A stretch of 64,000 nucleotides of DNA. Source: a virus. The notes beneath the pieces are model-generated. The model saw nothing but the letters and a program-made list of their open reading frames with translations. It had not been told where the DNA came from and did not search any database. The stretch is taken from positions 23,946 through 87,945 of IMG/VR virus record IMGVR_UViG_3300012931_000018. One strand, 5' to 3'. This document shows positions 56,029-64,000 of the stretch, piece after piece; position 1 is the stretch's first letter, and each line of letters begins with the position of its first letter. A program made the position numbers and the translations under genes.

Positions 56029-56697
56029 ATGAAATTAGCTGAAATAATAAAATTAAAAGAATGCCCATCTTGGCTTAAAAGTAAATCAATAAAAGTTGAA
56101 AATGAAAATATTGAAATTATTGATGGCATAGTAACATGGGAAGATGGTATATGGAAAGGTGGTATATGGGAATATGGTATATGGGAATATGGTATATGGG
56201 AATATGGTACATGGAAAGGTGGTATATGGAAAGGTGGTATATGGGAATATGGTATATGGGAATATGGTACATGGAAAGGTGGTATATGGAAAGGTGGTAT
56301 ATGGGAATATGGTATATGGAAAGATGGTATATGGGAATATGGTACATGGAAAGGTGGTATATGGAAAGGTGGTACATGGAAAGGTGGTACATGGAAAGAT
56401 GGTACATGGAAAGATGGTACATGGAAAGGTGGTATATGGAAAGGTGGTACATGGAAAGATGGTACATGGAAAGATGGTTTTATTCAAATTGGCAAATGCA
56501 AATGGTTAGTTTTTTATAATTATAAAAAACAAATTGTTAAAATAGGTTGCAAAGAAAACTCAATTGCAAATTGGGTTGACTGGTTTAATTCAGATGATGA
56601 ATTTGAAACCAAAAGGAATACAAAAGAATTTTCTGAAATTTATAATAGTTTTCTGCTTGCAAAATTAGCAATTGAACTTGAATTAACAATTAGATGA
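56029..56697 (+). CDS. Protein with 23 tandem W-x-x-G-[I/T] pentapeptide repeats
   Basis: 222 residues from ATG 56029 (SD ATGAGGTG). Residues ~36-150 are 23 units of W-K/E-G/D/Y-G-I/T, then a ~72-residue unique end (FIQIGKCKWLVFYN...). The fixed Trp and Gly suggest a regular beta-solenoid or stacked-sheet structure. Variation among units is limited to three positions. Function unknown. Confidence 0.75.
   Translation: MKLAEIIKLKECPSWLKSKSIKVENENIEIIDGIVTWEDGIWKGGIWEYGIWEYGIWEYGTWKGGIWKGGIWEYGIWEYGTWKGGIWKGGIWEYGIWKDGIWEYGTWKGGIWKGGTWKGGTWKDGTWKDGTWKGGIWKGGTWKDGTWKDGFIQIGKCKWLVFYNYKKQIVKIGCKENSIANWVDWFNSDDEFETKRNTKEFSEIYNSFLLAKLAIELELTIR
56134..56478 (+). repeat. 15-bp coding minisatellite, 23 units
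   Basis: Units of the type GGTATATGGGAATAT, GGTATATGGAAAGGT or GGTACATGGAAAGAT repeat exactly every 15 bp for 345 bp. Because 15 is a multiple of 3, other frames on both strands also stay open. Confidence 0.95.
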
Positions 56698-56710
56698 TGA
56701 GGAAAATAAA

Positions 56711-57091
56711 ATGTTAGAAATAAAATTCATGAATAAAGTATTTACCAATAAGTACACTGAATTAATTTATAAATTGACTGAAATAATACCAATCAATAAT
56801 AATTTTCTTATAACAGAAAAACTTCCAAAATTTCTATATAAGTATGGCAATGATGGTATTGATGGTTTAATTGGTTTTATAAAAAGTTGTGAAATTGAAA
56901 ATTTTTCTGCTGAAGTGATATGTGAAATAATATCCGGTGATTTAATGGATTATCAAGATGAGCCGTTCCCTAAAAATAATCAACCATATACTTTCAAGTA
57001 CAAAAATTTTTCAGCACTTCCACCAATAGAATTGTTAGTAAATACTTCTAATAACTATCATTTGAATTATTACAATTCTGAAAAGGATTGA
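56711..57091 (+). CDS. Hypothetical protein
   Basis: 126 residues, ATGAGGAAAATAAA leader. Alpha/beta composition, no recognised motif. Adjacent to the next gene with a 1-base gap. Confidence 0.6.
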   Translation: MLEIKFMNKVFTNKYTELIYKLTEIIPINNNFLITEKLPKFLYKYGNDGIDGLIGFIKSCEIENFSAEVICEIISGDLMDYQDEPFPKNNQPYTFKYKNFSALPPIELLVNTSNNYHLNYYNSEKD

Positions 57092-57092
57092 C

Positions 57093-57599
57093 ATGAAAAT
57101 AAATAAAGGTTTTGATGTAGAAAGAAATAAATTTGATACAGCTGTTGTAAGAAAAAGAGCTATACAAATTTATAATAAGCCATGTACAAAATGTCCTTTT
57201 GCATTGCCACCAGATAATAAAGTTGGTTTTTATGCATGCTGTAATCCGTATTTAATCTATAAATCAATAGTTAAGAATTATGGAAAAATAATAAACTGTT
57301 CAGATGAAAGCGATTATAGTAAATGTGAGTTTGCTAATAAAACTGAAAGTAAATTATTGAATGATTTTATACGGATAAAAAAATTGATAAAAGCTAAAAA
57401 GATGAAAGGAATTTATTTGCATATTGATAGTGATGAAGTTGATAAACTTATTGATCATCTTAGAGTTCATAATAAAGTGTATTTGGAAGCATTGATGGTT
57501 TATTTTGGTTATATATATATAAATGATGATAAAGTTGATGGTTTATTATTCACTAATAATTATGAATATATAAAGGAAAATTTTTTTATCATGAGGTGA
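57093..57599 (+). CDS. Cysteine-rich hypothetical protein
   Basis: 168 residues. Cys cluster at ~31-80: CTKCPF, ACC, NCSDESDYSKC, which could bind zinc or a metal cluster; CxxCPF occurs in small phage proteins of unknown role. C-terminal half helical. Function unknown. Confidence 0.6.
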   Translation: MKINKGFDVERNKFDTAVVRKRAIQIYNKPCTKCPFALPPDNKVGFYACCNPYLIYKSIVKNYGKIINCSDESDYSKCEFANKTESKLLNDFIRIKKLIKAKKMKGIYLHIDSDEVDKLIDHLRVHNKVYLEALMVYFGYIYINDDKVDGLLFTNNYEYIKENFFIMR

Positions 57600-57603
57600 T
57601 AAG

Positions 57604-57795
57604 ATGAAAATTAAACAAGGGTTAAAAATTAGATATAATTACCCGAAACCTTTTGATAGTAATCATGCATATGATGATGGTATTATTACAAATTTATCAG
57701 AGAATACAATTAGAATAAAATTAACATCAATAGATGGTATTTTATTAATTCCAAGAACAAAACAAAACATTAAACAAATGAAGGTGCTAAAATGA
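57604..57795 (+). CDS. Small hypothetical protein
   Basis: 63 residues, ATGAGGTGATAAG leader, basic, beta-barrel-like pattern (small SH3-type possible). Overlaps the next start by 4 bases. Confidence 0.55.
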   Translation: MKIKQGLKIRYNYPKPFDSNHAYDDGIITNLSENTIRIKLTSIDGILLIPRTKQNIKQMKVLK

Positions 57796-58379
57796 AAAAT
57801 AGTAACATTCCATTCTTTCAAACTAAAGACTCTTATGAGCACAATAATCAATTAAATCGGAAAAAGCTAAAAACATTTCATCCAAATAGAAATAATCATA
57901 GTTCAAATTTTACAACTATGCCATTGAATCAAAAAAAACAGAAACCAAAACTTGTTGTTAAGATAATTTGGGGAACGGATAAAGTCGGGTCAAGATTTGT
58001 TTTCTTGAAAATAAAAAATGTAATCACTTGTGAATATTACGATAAATTTTTTATTTTACTTTATCAAAGTGATAGAATTGATAAAGCAGGGGTTGAAAAA
58101 AGAATTGAAGGCATTATCAATTATTTTAAAGATCATTTCCAAATTTCTAATGTTCCGGTCAGTGTTCCTATTAATAAGAATGATGAAAAATCTTCAAATA
58201 AAAACTTCTTTTTTATTAAAGGGAAAACATTTGATGATTATATTAATGTTAGAAGTTTTTATTTTGATTCTATAAAAGACTATATTGTTCAAAACGGAAT
58301 AAAAAATATTGATCAGAACATATTTTATGGTGATGATAACTATATGATGCGTTCTGGAATACTTAATTATATGAAATGA
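57792..58379 (+). CDS. Hypothetical protein
   Basis: 195 residues. The N-terminal 50 are disordered-looking and basic, then a mixed alpha/beta domain (KLVVKIIWGTDKVGSRFVFL). No family recognised. Confidence 0.6.
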   Translation: MKNSNIPFFQTKDSYEHNNQLNRKKLKTFHPNRNNHSSNFTTMPLNQKKQKPKLVVKIIWGTDKVGSRFVFLKIKNVITCEYYDKFFILLYQSDRIDKAGVEKRIEGIINYFKDHFQISNVPVSVPINKNDEKSSNKNFFFIKGKTFDDYINVRSFYFDSIKDYIVQNGIKNIDQNIFYGDDNYMMRSGILNYMK

Positions 58380-58388
58380 GGCAATTAA

Positions 58389-58646
58389 ATGAAAACTAAA
58401 AAGATTAAAGCAGCATTATCAGTTTTGAATTTAGGATTGAAAACAAATTGTTATATTTTATCTGAAAACATTTCTAAAAAAAATAAAAAACAAAAATACA
58501 GTTTAGTATATTATGCTGAATTTATTAAAGACAATAAAGTCATTTCACAAGTTGTTAAAAAATTTCCATTAAGTAGAGGTGAAGAAATGTTATCTAAACA
58601 ATTAGACATATTGGAGAATAGGAATCATATTGAATCCAGAGGTTGA
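58389..58646 (+). CDS. Small basic hypothetical protein
   Basis: 85 residues, ATGAGGCA SD, Lys-rich, one cysteine. No motif recognised. Confidence 0.55.
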   Translation: MKTKKIKAALSVLNLGLKTNCYILSENISKKNKKQKYSLVYYAEFIKDNKVISQVVKKFPLSRGEEMLSKQLDILENRNHIESRG

Positions 58647-58649
58647 TAA

Positions 58650-59234
58650 ATGATAACTATTCAAGATATCAACAAGGCAAAGACTAATAGAAAGTATTTG
58701 CTTGAAATTTATCATAAAATATTTTTCGATGGTAAAAAGCCAAAATTAAAAATGTGGTTAATAAATAATGGTATTAGAAATAATGATATTGAAGATATGG
58801 AACAATTGATGGCAATTACTTTTGTTGTAAATCTTTATAAATATAATTACAGTAAGATACCATTTGAGAAATGGATTTGGGTAAAGTTTAAGCAGTGCCT
58901 TGAAAATTATCGTTTTCAAAAAAAGTATATTAAAAAGAATTCAAATATCATTTCATTGACTGATATAATTGAAGATAATAATGATGAGTTTTTAAGGAAA
59001 TTAGATATAGGATATATTAATGAAGATGATATGGTTGATTATGATTTTAATAAAATTATATCGGCTATGAATAATATTCAAAGTTTCATTTCTAAATGTA
59101 AATTTTATAATGGTTGGTCAAATAAAGAAATAAGAAATTATTTGAATGGTAAAGGAATTTCGGATAAGCAATTTGATGAAGAATTAAAAAATGTAATTAA
59201 TGTTTTCAATTCTTATTTGAATGGGAAAATTTAA
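58650..59234 (+). CDS. Possible sigma-factor-like protein
   Basis: 194 residues. Residues ~45-100 read like sigma region 2 (DIEDMEQLMAITFVVNLYKY, then IPFEKWIWVKFKQCLENYRF and a basic linker), followed by IISLTDIIED as in region-2/3 linkers. A helical end (~135-190, GWSNKEIRNYLNGKGISDKQ) could be a region-4-like helix-turn-helix. If right, it would redirect host RNA polymerase to late promoters. Similarity by eye only. Confidence 0.45.
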   Translation: MITIQDINKAKTNRKYLLEIYHKIFFDGKKPKLKMWLINNGIRNNDIEDMEQLMAITFVVNLYKYNYSKIPFEKWIWVKFKQCLENYRFQKKYIKKNSNIISLTDIIEDNNDEFLRKLDIGYINEDDMVDYDFNKIISAMNNIQSFISKCKFYNGWSNKEIRNYLNGKGISDKQFDEELKNVINVFNSYLNGKI

Positions 59235-59318
59235 TAATAAAAACATTGAGGTGCAAAGTGAAAAATTAAAATATATTTATATTATGTATATTAACAATAG
59301 AAGTAATGGAGATTAAAA

Positions 59319-60485
59319 ATGTTTACAGGCATACAAATAGGTTATTACTTTTTAGATAAAGAAAGCAAAGATTTTAGCATTGTGTGTATTTCCGATAAGA
59401 ATATTGATAACGATGAATTGCTAAAAGATAAATTTGCAAAAATGTTATCCAACTTTTATATGTTTATAAAATCTGAATTCAGGGATATATTTTTAATTAG
59501 CACTAATGTTGTTGGATGGAATGCTAATACCAATCAATATATTGTTGAATATAATTTAAGGTGCATAAATACTGATTTTAAAAATATTCTTTACGAATTT
59601 AATAATGAATTTTATAATGAACAAACAATTAGTAAATTTAAAATGGAGTTAAAAATGAAATCACCGTATGAATTTTGGTCAATTACATCATTACAAGATG
59701 AATTAAAACGCCGTGGAATTTCAAATTACACCGATTATTCCGATAAAGAAAAAGCAATAAATTTTCTTAATGGGTTAGATCGAAAGAAAGGAAAAAATTC
59801 TAATACTCAATCTGAAAAACAAATAACAAAAAACAATGAACAAAAACAAATTAAAGGTAAAAACATGGGAACAAAAGATCAATTCAGCAAAATGAATGTA
59901 AAAGATTTAGTTGCATTCAAAAACGAAAACGGACTTGATTGCCGTTTACTTAAATCAATGTCAATTGAAGAATTACAGGATTCAGTTCGTCAAGCATATT
60001 CTAAAAAAACGAAAACTGAAAAAACATCTAAAAAAATCGAAAAGAAAGATGCTGTTAATTCAAATAAGAAATCATCAATTAAAGAAATTAAATCAGAAAA
60101 GAAATCGGAAAAATCATTAGCAAAGAAAACGGGAAAGAAAAAAGTCAATAGAGAATTGCTTGATGAATATGTAGAAAAGAGAAAAGCTGATAGAAAGAAA
60201 AGAGAAGCAGCAAGAAGAAAAAGTATGACGCCTGAATTGAAAGAAGAATTAAAAGCATTCAGAAATAAATTTAAAGATAAAAAGATCAACTGGAATAATA
60301 AGCTAAAGAAAGAAGGTTTATGGATTAATGGAATGAACTTCTTATCCAGTTATGAAAAATATAAAATATTAATTGCAAAAGGCAAAGATCAGAAAAAGTT
60401 ACTTGCTGCTGCTGAAGAAAAAGTAAAAGTTGTTGGAGAAACATTGAAAGGAATCTTTAAAAAGAAAAATAATATGTTATCTTAA
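59319..60485 (+). CDS. Basic protein with SAP/HeH-like helix-extended motifs
   Basis: 388 residues. N-terminal ~110 residues are a soluble domain. Two short HeH/SAP-like segments follow: SITSLQDELKRRGISNYTDY (~125-155) and MNVKDLVAFKNENGLDCRLL. Then comes a long Lys/Ser-rich basic region (~225-300). Such motifs bind DNA in phage Rho-like or nucleoid-type proteins. Its 3' end is part of a 28-bp tandem duplication. SD ATGGAGAT. Confidence 0.55.
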   Translation: MFTGIQIGYYFLDKESKDFSIVCISDKNIDNDELLKDKFAKMLSNFYMFIKSEFRDIFLISTNVVGWNANTNQYIVEYNLRCINTDFKNILYEFNNEFYNEQTISKFKMELKMKSPYEFWSITSLQDELKRRGISNYTDYSDKEKAINFLNGLDRKKGKNSNTQSEKQITKNNEQKQIKGKNMGTKDQFSKMNVKDLVAFKNENGLDCRLLKSMSIEELQDSVRQAYSKKTKTEKTSKKIEKKDAVNSNKKSSIKEIKSEKKSEKSLAKKTGKKKVNRELLDEYVEKRKADRKKREAARRKSMTPELKEELKAFRNKFKDKKINWNNKLKKEGLWINGMNFLSSYEKYKILIAKGKDQKKLLAAAEEKVKVVGETLKGIFKKKNNMLS

Positions 60486-60516
60486 ATTAAAGAAAAATAA
60501 TATGTTATCTTAAATT
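60461..60516 (+). repeat. 28-bp exact tandem duplication at a gene end
   Basis: Copies 60461-60488 and 60489-60516 are identical, so the end of the gene and its stop are repeated in the untranslated tail. Confidence 0.9.
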
Positions 60517-60527
60517 AACTACTGCTT

Positions 60528-60552
60528 AAAGGGCTGAATTTTTCAGCCCTTT
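60528..60552 (+). terminator. Strong terminator
   Basis: AAAGGGCTGAA / TTCAGCCCTTT, 11 bp with a 3-base T loop, followed by ATTTTATT. Confidence 0.85.
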
Positions 60553-60575
60553 ATTTTATTATACAGGAGATTTAT

Positions 60576-61061
60576 ATGAAAAGTAAATTTGAACTTGCTA
60601 AAAAAGGTAATATAAAAAAAATATATTCATTGTGGACAAAAACAGGGAAAAGAATATTTGGTCTTGGTGATTCTATAAATAATAAGAATGTATGGATATT
60701 TAGATGTGGTAGTGAAATCATTGGTTTTTGCCGGTATAATACTGATGAAGGAATAAAACTTGATTATTTGAAATTTTATGAAATTAAAATAGAACATAAT
60801 GATAAAAATACTATTAAAGTATTTTTTGATCATATAGATGATATTATATTGAAATTAGGTTATTATAAAGCAGAAGTTTTTGCCACTGATAAAGATATGA
60901 TATCAAAATTAATTGATGCTAATTGGTCTATAAAACAAAATAAATTTTCATTTGCTAATGAAAAGATATATTCTAATTTTATTTTTGAAAAAGATTTATC
61001 TAATAAAATAAATGATTGCAAAATAATAGATAAAAAATTTGGAAAATTAATTAATAATTAA
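60576..61061 (+). CDS. Possible GNAT-like protein
   Basis: 161 residues. The order helix, VWIFRCGSEIIGFCRY (two strands), then KVFFDHIDDIILKLGYYKAE, then a late strand, resembles an acetyltransferase fold, but the acetyl-CoA motif is weak. TACAGGAGAT SD. Function uncertain. Confidence 0.45.
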   Translation: MKSKFELAKKGNIKKIYSLWTKTGKRIFGLGDSINNKNVWIFRCGSEIIGFCRYNTDEGIKLDYLKFYEIKIEHNDKNTIKVFFDHIDDIILKLGYYKAEVFATDKDMISKLIDANWSIKQNKFSFANEKIYSNFIFEKDLSNKINDCKIIDKKFGKLINN

Positions 61062-61081
61062 ATTATAAAGAAAGGGAATTT

Positions 61082-62062
61082 ATGGAAGATACATTTGTAA
61101 TAATAGGTAAGGGGATAAGCGGGATAATGATGGCTGCTCAATTATCAATTAATTATCCTGAATCTAAAATTATAATTATTGATAAAGATAGTAAATTAAC
61201 TGAGCATGTTTTTCATTTGCATAGACCTATTGAAGATATTCCATCATTGAGTTCAAGAAATGGTCTTGTTATGAAAAAGTTTTCATCATCAACTTATGAT
61301 GGAAAGACAATTCATAATAATCCAACTATTGAAGATATAAATAGATATTCATTAAAAGTATTTGGTCACTTAAAAATAAATAATTCAGGTAACTCTAATG
61401 ATTTTACAATATTTCCTGTTGGAAAAGGAAAAATTGTACAAGCACTTAATGGAATGATAAATTCAGAATTTGTATTGGGTGAAGTTTCAAAGATAGATGT
61501 TAAGCAAAAAATAATAAGTATAAGTATGCCTGATAAGACAGTTAAGCAAATAAAATATAATTATCTTATAAATACAATATCTTTGCCAATATTTTTGAAA
61601 TTATGCAGAATAAAGCATTCAATAAATTTTGAAACATTTCCGTTTTACGGAGCAACTTTAAGAATTAATGAAACTGGATGTTATCAACAATTTATAAATT
61701 CATCTATTGATAATAGTAAATTAACAAGAGTTACGTTAATGAATGATGTTATATTTATTGAATCAATAGATAAATTTATTACTGATAATGATTTGGTTAT
61801 ATTAGAAAAAGTTTTTCAAAATAAATTTTCTAATTTAGATTTTTATAAAATAGTCCCTGGAAGAATAACTCCAATATCTAAAGAAATAAGAAAGCCATTG
61901 ATATATTGGTTGACTGAAAAATATGATATAATGCTGCTTGGTAGATATGGTTCATGGGCTTATAAAGTTGCTAATGATATTTGGGATGATGCTAAATTTT
62001 TAGTAGAATTAATAAACGTTAAACGACAATCAAAATTATTTGAAAAAGGATTTTTATTATGA
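61082..62062 (+). CDS. FAD-dependent oxidoreductase-like protein
   Basis: 326 residues. N-terminal dinucleotide-binding motif FVIIGKGISGIMMAAQL (G-x-G-x-x-G) with an acidic end of strand 2 (IIIIDKD). The C-terminal GRYGSWAYKVANDIWDDA resembles the last FAD-contact segment of amine-oxidase/UDP-galactopyranose-mutase-like flavoproteins. It overlaps ThyX by 4 bases, so the two are translated together; they may share a nucleotide or flavin pathway. Substrate unknown. Confidence 0.6.
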   Translation: MEDTFVIIGKGISGIMMAAQLSINYPESKIIIIDKDSKLTEHVFHLHRPIEDIPSLSSRNGLVMKKFSSSTYDGKTIHNNPTIEDINRYSLKVFGHLKINNSGNSNDFTIFPVGKGKIVQALNGMINSEFVLGEVSKIDVKQKIISISMPDKTVKQIKYNYLINTISLPIFLKLCRIKHSINFETFPFYGATLRINETGCYQQFINSSIDNSKLTRVTLMNDVIFIESIDKFITDNDLVILEKVFQNKFSNLDFYKIVPGRITPISKEIRKPLIYWLTEKYDIMLLGRYGSWAYKVANDIWDDAKFLVELINVKRQSKLFEKGFLL

Positions 62063-62778
62063 TATCTGAAAGAAAAAAACCTATTGTAAAATTGATAAGT
62101 ATAACAAAAGACCCTATAAAGGTTATTGCTTTTGCAAGAGATATTTCTGATCAAAAGGTAATACCACTTGTAACTAATGATATAAGTAATGAATATGCTT
62201 TATATACATTTAGAAAAGTATTATCTGAATATCACCAAACACCATTAGAATATATTAATACTGTTTGGTATTTAGATAATGTTAGTAGAGCATTTCAACA
62301 GCAACTAACAAGGCATAGAATAGGATTTAGTTTTAATATTCAAAGTATGCGATATATGGATGCCGGTAACTTTGCTAAAGAAATGAATTATCATATGCCC
62401 GGTACAGTTAAGGATGTTGAAAAATATCATCAAGGTATGCTTGTTGCTGAAAAAATTTATCGTGATGAAATTGAATCAGGTGAAACTGTTGAAGATGCAC
62501 GTGGTCATTTACCTATGAATGTTTTTTCGCCTATATCTATGGCTTGTAGTTACAGGGCATTAATTGGTTTGGTAAAACAAAGAATGTGCTGTGCTACTCA
62601 AGGTGAATGGAAAGATGTAGTCATTGGTATAAGATTTGAACTCGAAAAAATAAATCCAGTATTAATAGAACCGTTTGATTGTTTATGTGGAAGAGTTAAG
62701 AATGGCAAAGGATTTTGTAAAGTTCTTAAAATACCTGTTGATAAATATGGTAATAAAATAGGTAATAAAAATGAATAA
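62059..62778 (+). CDS. thyX: Flavin-dependent thymidylate synthase with altered motif spacing
   Basis: 239 residues. The ThyX signature begins RHR (85-87) but has eight residues before the next conserved Ser (Ser96, then Met, Arg), where the usual pattern is RHRx7S. The context QQQLTRHRIGFSFNIQSMRY still fits the fold, with HMPGT and SYRALIGLVKQRMC later. ThyX makes dTMP from dUMP with FAD and methylene-THF. The one-residue insertion could reflect a modified substrate or just drift. Neighbours are a flavoprotein and a nucleotide-modification-type protein. Confidence 0.82.
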   Translation: MISERKKPIVKLISITKDPIKVIAFARDISDQKVIPLVTNDISNEYALYTFRKVLSEYHQTPLEYINTVWYLDNVSRAFQQQLTRHRIGFSFNIQSMRYMDAGNFAKEMNYHMPGTVKDVEKYHQGMLVAEKIYRDEIESGETVEDARGHLPMNVFSPISMACSYRALIGLVKQRMCCATQGEWKDVVIGIRFELEKINPVLIEPFDCLCGRVKNGKGFCKVLKIPVDKYGNKIGNKNE

Positions 62779-63118
62779 AGGAATTAGAACTAAAGTTAAT
62801 CGAGGAAAGATTAAGAATATTGATGCTGGGATAATTTTAAAAAAAGCATTGAAGACATATAATGAAAGAAGTAAAGACTATGGTAAACCGTATAAGCAGC
62901 ATGGTAAAATAATGTCTTTATTTTTTCCAAATGGTTTGATTCTAAAAACAGAAGATGACTTTAAAAGATTTGGAATGATAAATATAATTATTGCTAAAAT
63001 GCATAGATATATTAAAAATTTCAATGAAGGGAAAACACATATTGATTCATTACATGATATGGGTATTTATGCATTTTTACTTGAAGAAGTGGATAGGGAA
63101 ATATTTCACATAAAATAA
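62771..63118 (+). CDS. Small protein of the DUF1599/nucleotide-modification-associated type
   Basis: 115 residues. TYNERSKDYGKPYKQHGKI, then RFGMINIIIAKMHRYIKNF and HIDSLHDMGIYAFLLEEVD, resemble a small phage family linked with nucleotide modification (DUF1599-like). It overlaps thyX by 8 bases. Biochemical role not known. Confidence 0.55.
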   Translation: MNKGIRTKVNRGKIKNIDAGIILKKALKTYNERSKDYGKPYKQHGKIMSLFFPNGLILKTEDDFKRFGMINIIIAKMHRYIKNFNEGKTHIDSLHDMGIYAFLLEEVDREIFHIK

Positions 63119-63131
63119 ATGAGGAATAAAA

Positions 63132-63563
63132 ATGAAAATTATTAGAATTGTCTTAAGCTATTTAATTATAATTATTGGTTTTTATATCGCTATTAAAATA
63201 ATTTATGATGGTAACTGTACAATGTCTGATGATTTTGAAAACAATAAAACTATTGCTGCTAATATAAGTATTGTAGGAATATTTATATTGAAAATATTAG
63301 TTGGAATAGATTTGAGTTTATCAATAATATTTTTAGGATTGTGTATTTTCCCGTATCCATATAAAAATTACATAGATGATTCTTATTTGAAAAATACTGA
63401 TAATGATAAAATTCATGTATATGGTCAAGAAGCAGATATTTGGGCACAAGGTCATAAAAATATTATTTGCCCATATTTTGTAATTTTCTTATTATCTTTT
63501 CTTAAAATATGGTCTATTATATTTATTGAAAAAATAATTTTCTTTTTAGGTAATGAAAAATGA
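63132..63563 (+). CDS. Membrane protein
   Basis: 143 residues with about three hydrophobic segments (~5-22, 44-72, 113-135). ATGAGGAA SD. No known family. Confidence 0.6.
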   Translation: MKIIRIVLSYLIIIIGFYIAIKIIYDGNCTMSDDFENNKTIAANISIVGIFILKILVGIDLSLSIIFLGLCIFPYPYKNYIDDSYLKNTDNDKIHVYGQEADIWAQGHKNIICPYFVIFLLSFLKIWSIIFIEKIIFFLGNEK

Positions 63564-63573
63564 GGTGTATAAA

Positions 63574-64000
63574 ATGAAATATATATTAATAATGATTTGT
63601 TTTTTAGTTATAACTGTTGGAGTATTAATAGCCAGAAAGTTTAATTTATTTTTTATTGATAAAAAGAATAAAGTAAAAAAATTGATTATAAAAGTTAAAC
63701 CGTATGCTCAGGGGTCAAATTCAGATTTTTGGGAAATAAAATATAAAATTGATAATGGTGGCTGGAATATAATTTATAATCCATTTTTAAATGATTTATC
63801 AATATCAAACAGATATCACCCTATGTTATTTGCAAAATATGATAGTGCTGTTATATATGCAAAAGGTTTAACAATTGAAAAAATCAAAGAAAAAATAGAA
63901 GATGATGATAAATTATATTTTAATCATATTGAACAACTTCAAAAAAAGCATAAAGATTTTATTTCAAAAGAATGTATAATTGAAAAGGTAAGTAATGCTG
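63574..64000 (+). CDS. Membrane-anchored hypothetical protein, cut by the window end
   Basis: ATGAGGTGTATAAA leader before ATG 63574. One N-terminal hydrophobic helix (~3-20) then a soluble charged domain; the frame is still open at 64000 (142 codons visible). Function unknown. Confidence 0.6.
   Translation, partial: MKYILIMICFLVITVGVLIARKFNLFFIDKKNKVKKLIIKVKPYAQGSNSDFWEIKYKIDNGGWNIIYNPFLNDLSISNRYHPMLFAKYDSAVIYAKGLTIEKIKEKIEDDDKLYFNHIEQLQKKHKDFISKECIIEKVSNA

Noticed and set aside
56134-56478. CRISPR array
   Set aside because: Repeats are directly adjacent 15-bp units with no spacers.
56086-56519. Several other long open frames over the pentapeptide repeat, on both strands
   Set aside because: A 15-bp repeat keeps most frames open. 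Only the frame at 56029 has a good SD and unique sequence at both ends.

Overview
The window is one continuous piece of a tailed-phage (siphovirus-type) genome, very AT-rich, with essentially every credible gene on the + strand. Host clues are indirect. Several proteins carry Sec signal peptides ending in AQ or SQ, a style common in Bacteroidota and Ignavibacteriota, and the genes use clear Shine-Dalgarno (SD) sequences (ACACAGGA or TGAGGT types). I place the host in or near the Bacteroidota/Ignavibacteriota with low confidence. TAG, TAA and TGA all serve as stops. No integrase, repressor or tRNA gene was recognised.

Layout. (1) 1-4.3 kb: small unknown genes, four copies of a private domain, and a 0.9-kb repeat-rich stretch dotted with AACAGTAT-type sites. 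(2) 4.3-9.3 kb: a GT-C-type membrane glycosyltransferase, GDP-L-fucose synthase, a fibronectin-like protein and GDP-mannose 4,6-dehydratase, together a phage-borne GDP-L-fucose route. (3) 9.3-11.4 kb: lysis genes (candidate unimolecular spanin, GH24 endolysin, candidate holin). (4) 11.4-20.6 kb: terminase, an ImmA/IrrE fragment, portal, MuF protein with a JAMM-like tail, ChaB/XkdF-type protease, scaffold-like protein and major capsid protein, closed by a strong terminator. (5) 20.7-24.6 kb: three proteins with signal peptides (one a beta-helix), a second holin-like protein and a small gene interrupted by an in-frame TAG. (6) 24.6-30.4 kb: a glycan cassette (two fused glycosyltransferases, pyruvyltransferase, methyltransferase, GNAT acetyltransferase). 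(7) 30.4-47.4 kb: connector and tail genes, with tail-assembly chaperones that probably use a -1 frameshift at T TTT TTA, then tape measure, a 1418-residue tail-tip protein and two more signal-peptide proteins. (8) 47.5-54 kb: SNF2-type helicase, unknown gene, degenerate DnaC-like protein, DnaB-type helicase and primase. (9) 54.0-54.65 kb: about 600 bases without a gene, packed with long-range complementary stems and ending in a 17-bp hairpin; this looks like a large structured noncoding RNA. (10) 54.7-64 kb: small early-type genes, including a 23-unit pentapeptide minisatellite protein, a possible sigma-like factor, an FAD-type oxidoreductase, ThyX and a nucleotide-modification-type protein.

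How it fits together. Replication proteins copy the genome and ThyX supports dTMP supply. Terminase, portal, protease, scaffold and capsid build and fill the head, and the 30-43 kb genes build the tail. The two sugar clusters could make and transfer a modified, possibly fucosylated glycan onto virions or onto the host surface. The signal-peptide proteins should be exported, which is unexpected for virion components and suggests a function at the infected-cell surface or an unusual assembly route. The strongest candidates for something undescribed are the structured RNA at 54.1-54.65 kb, the exported proteins with the split glycan cassettes, and the AACAGTAT repeat region.
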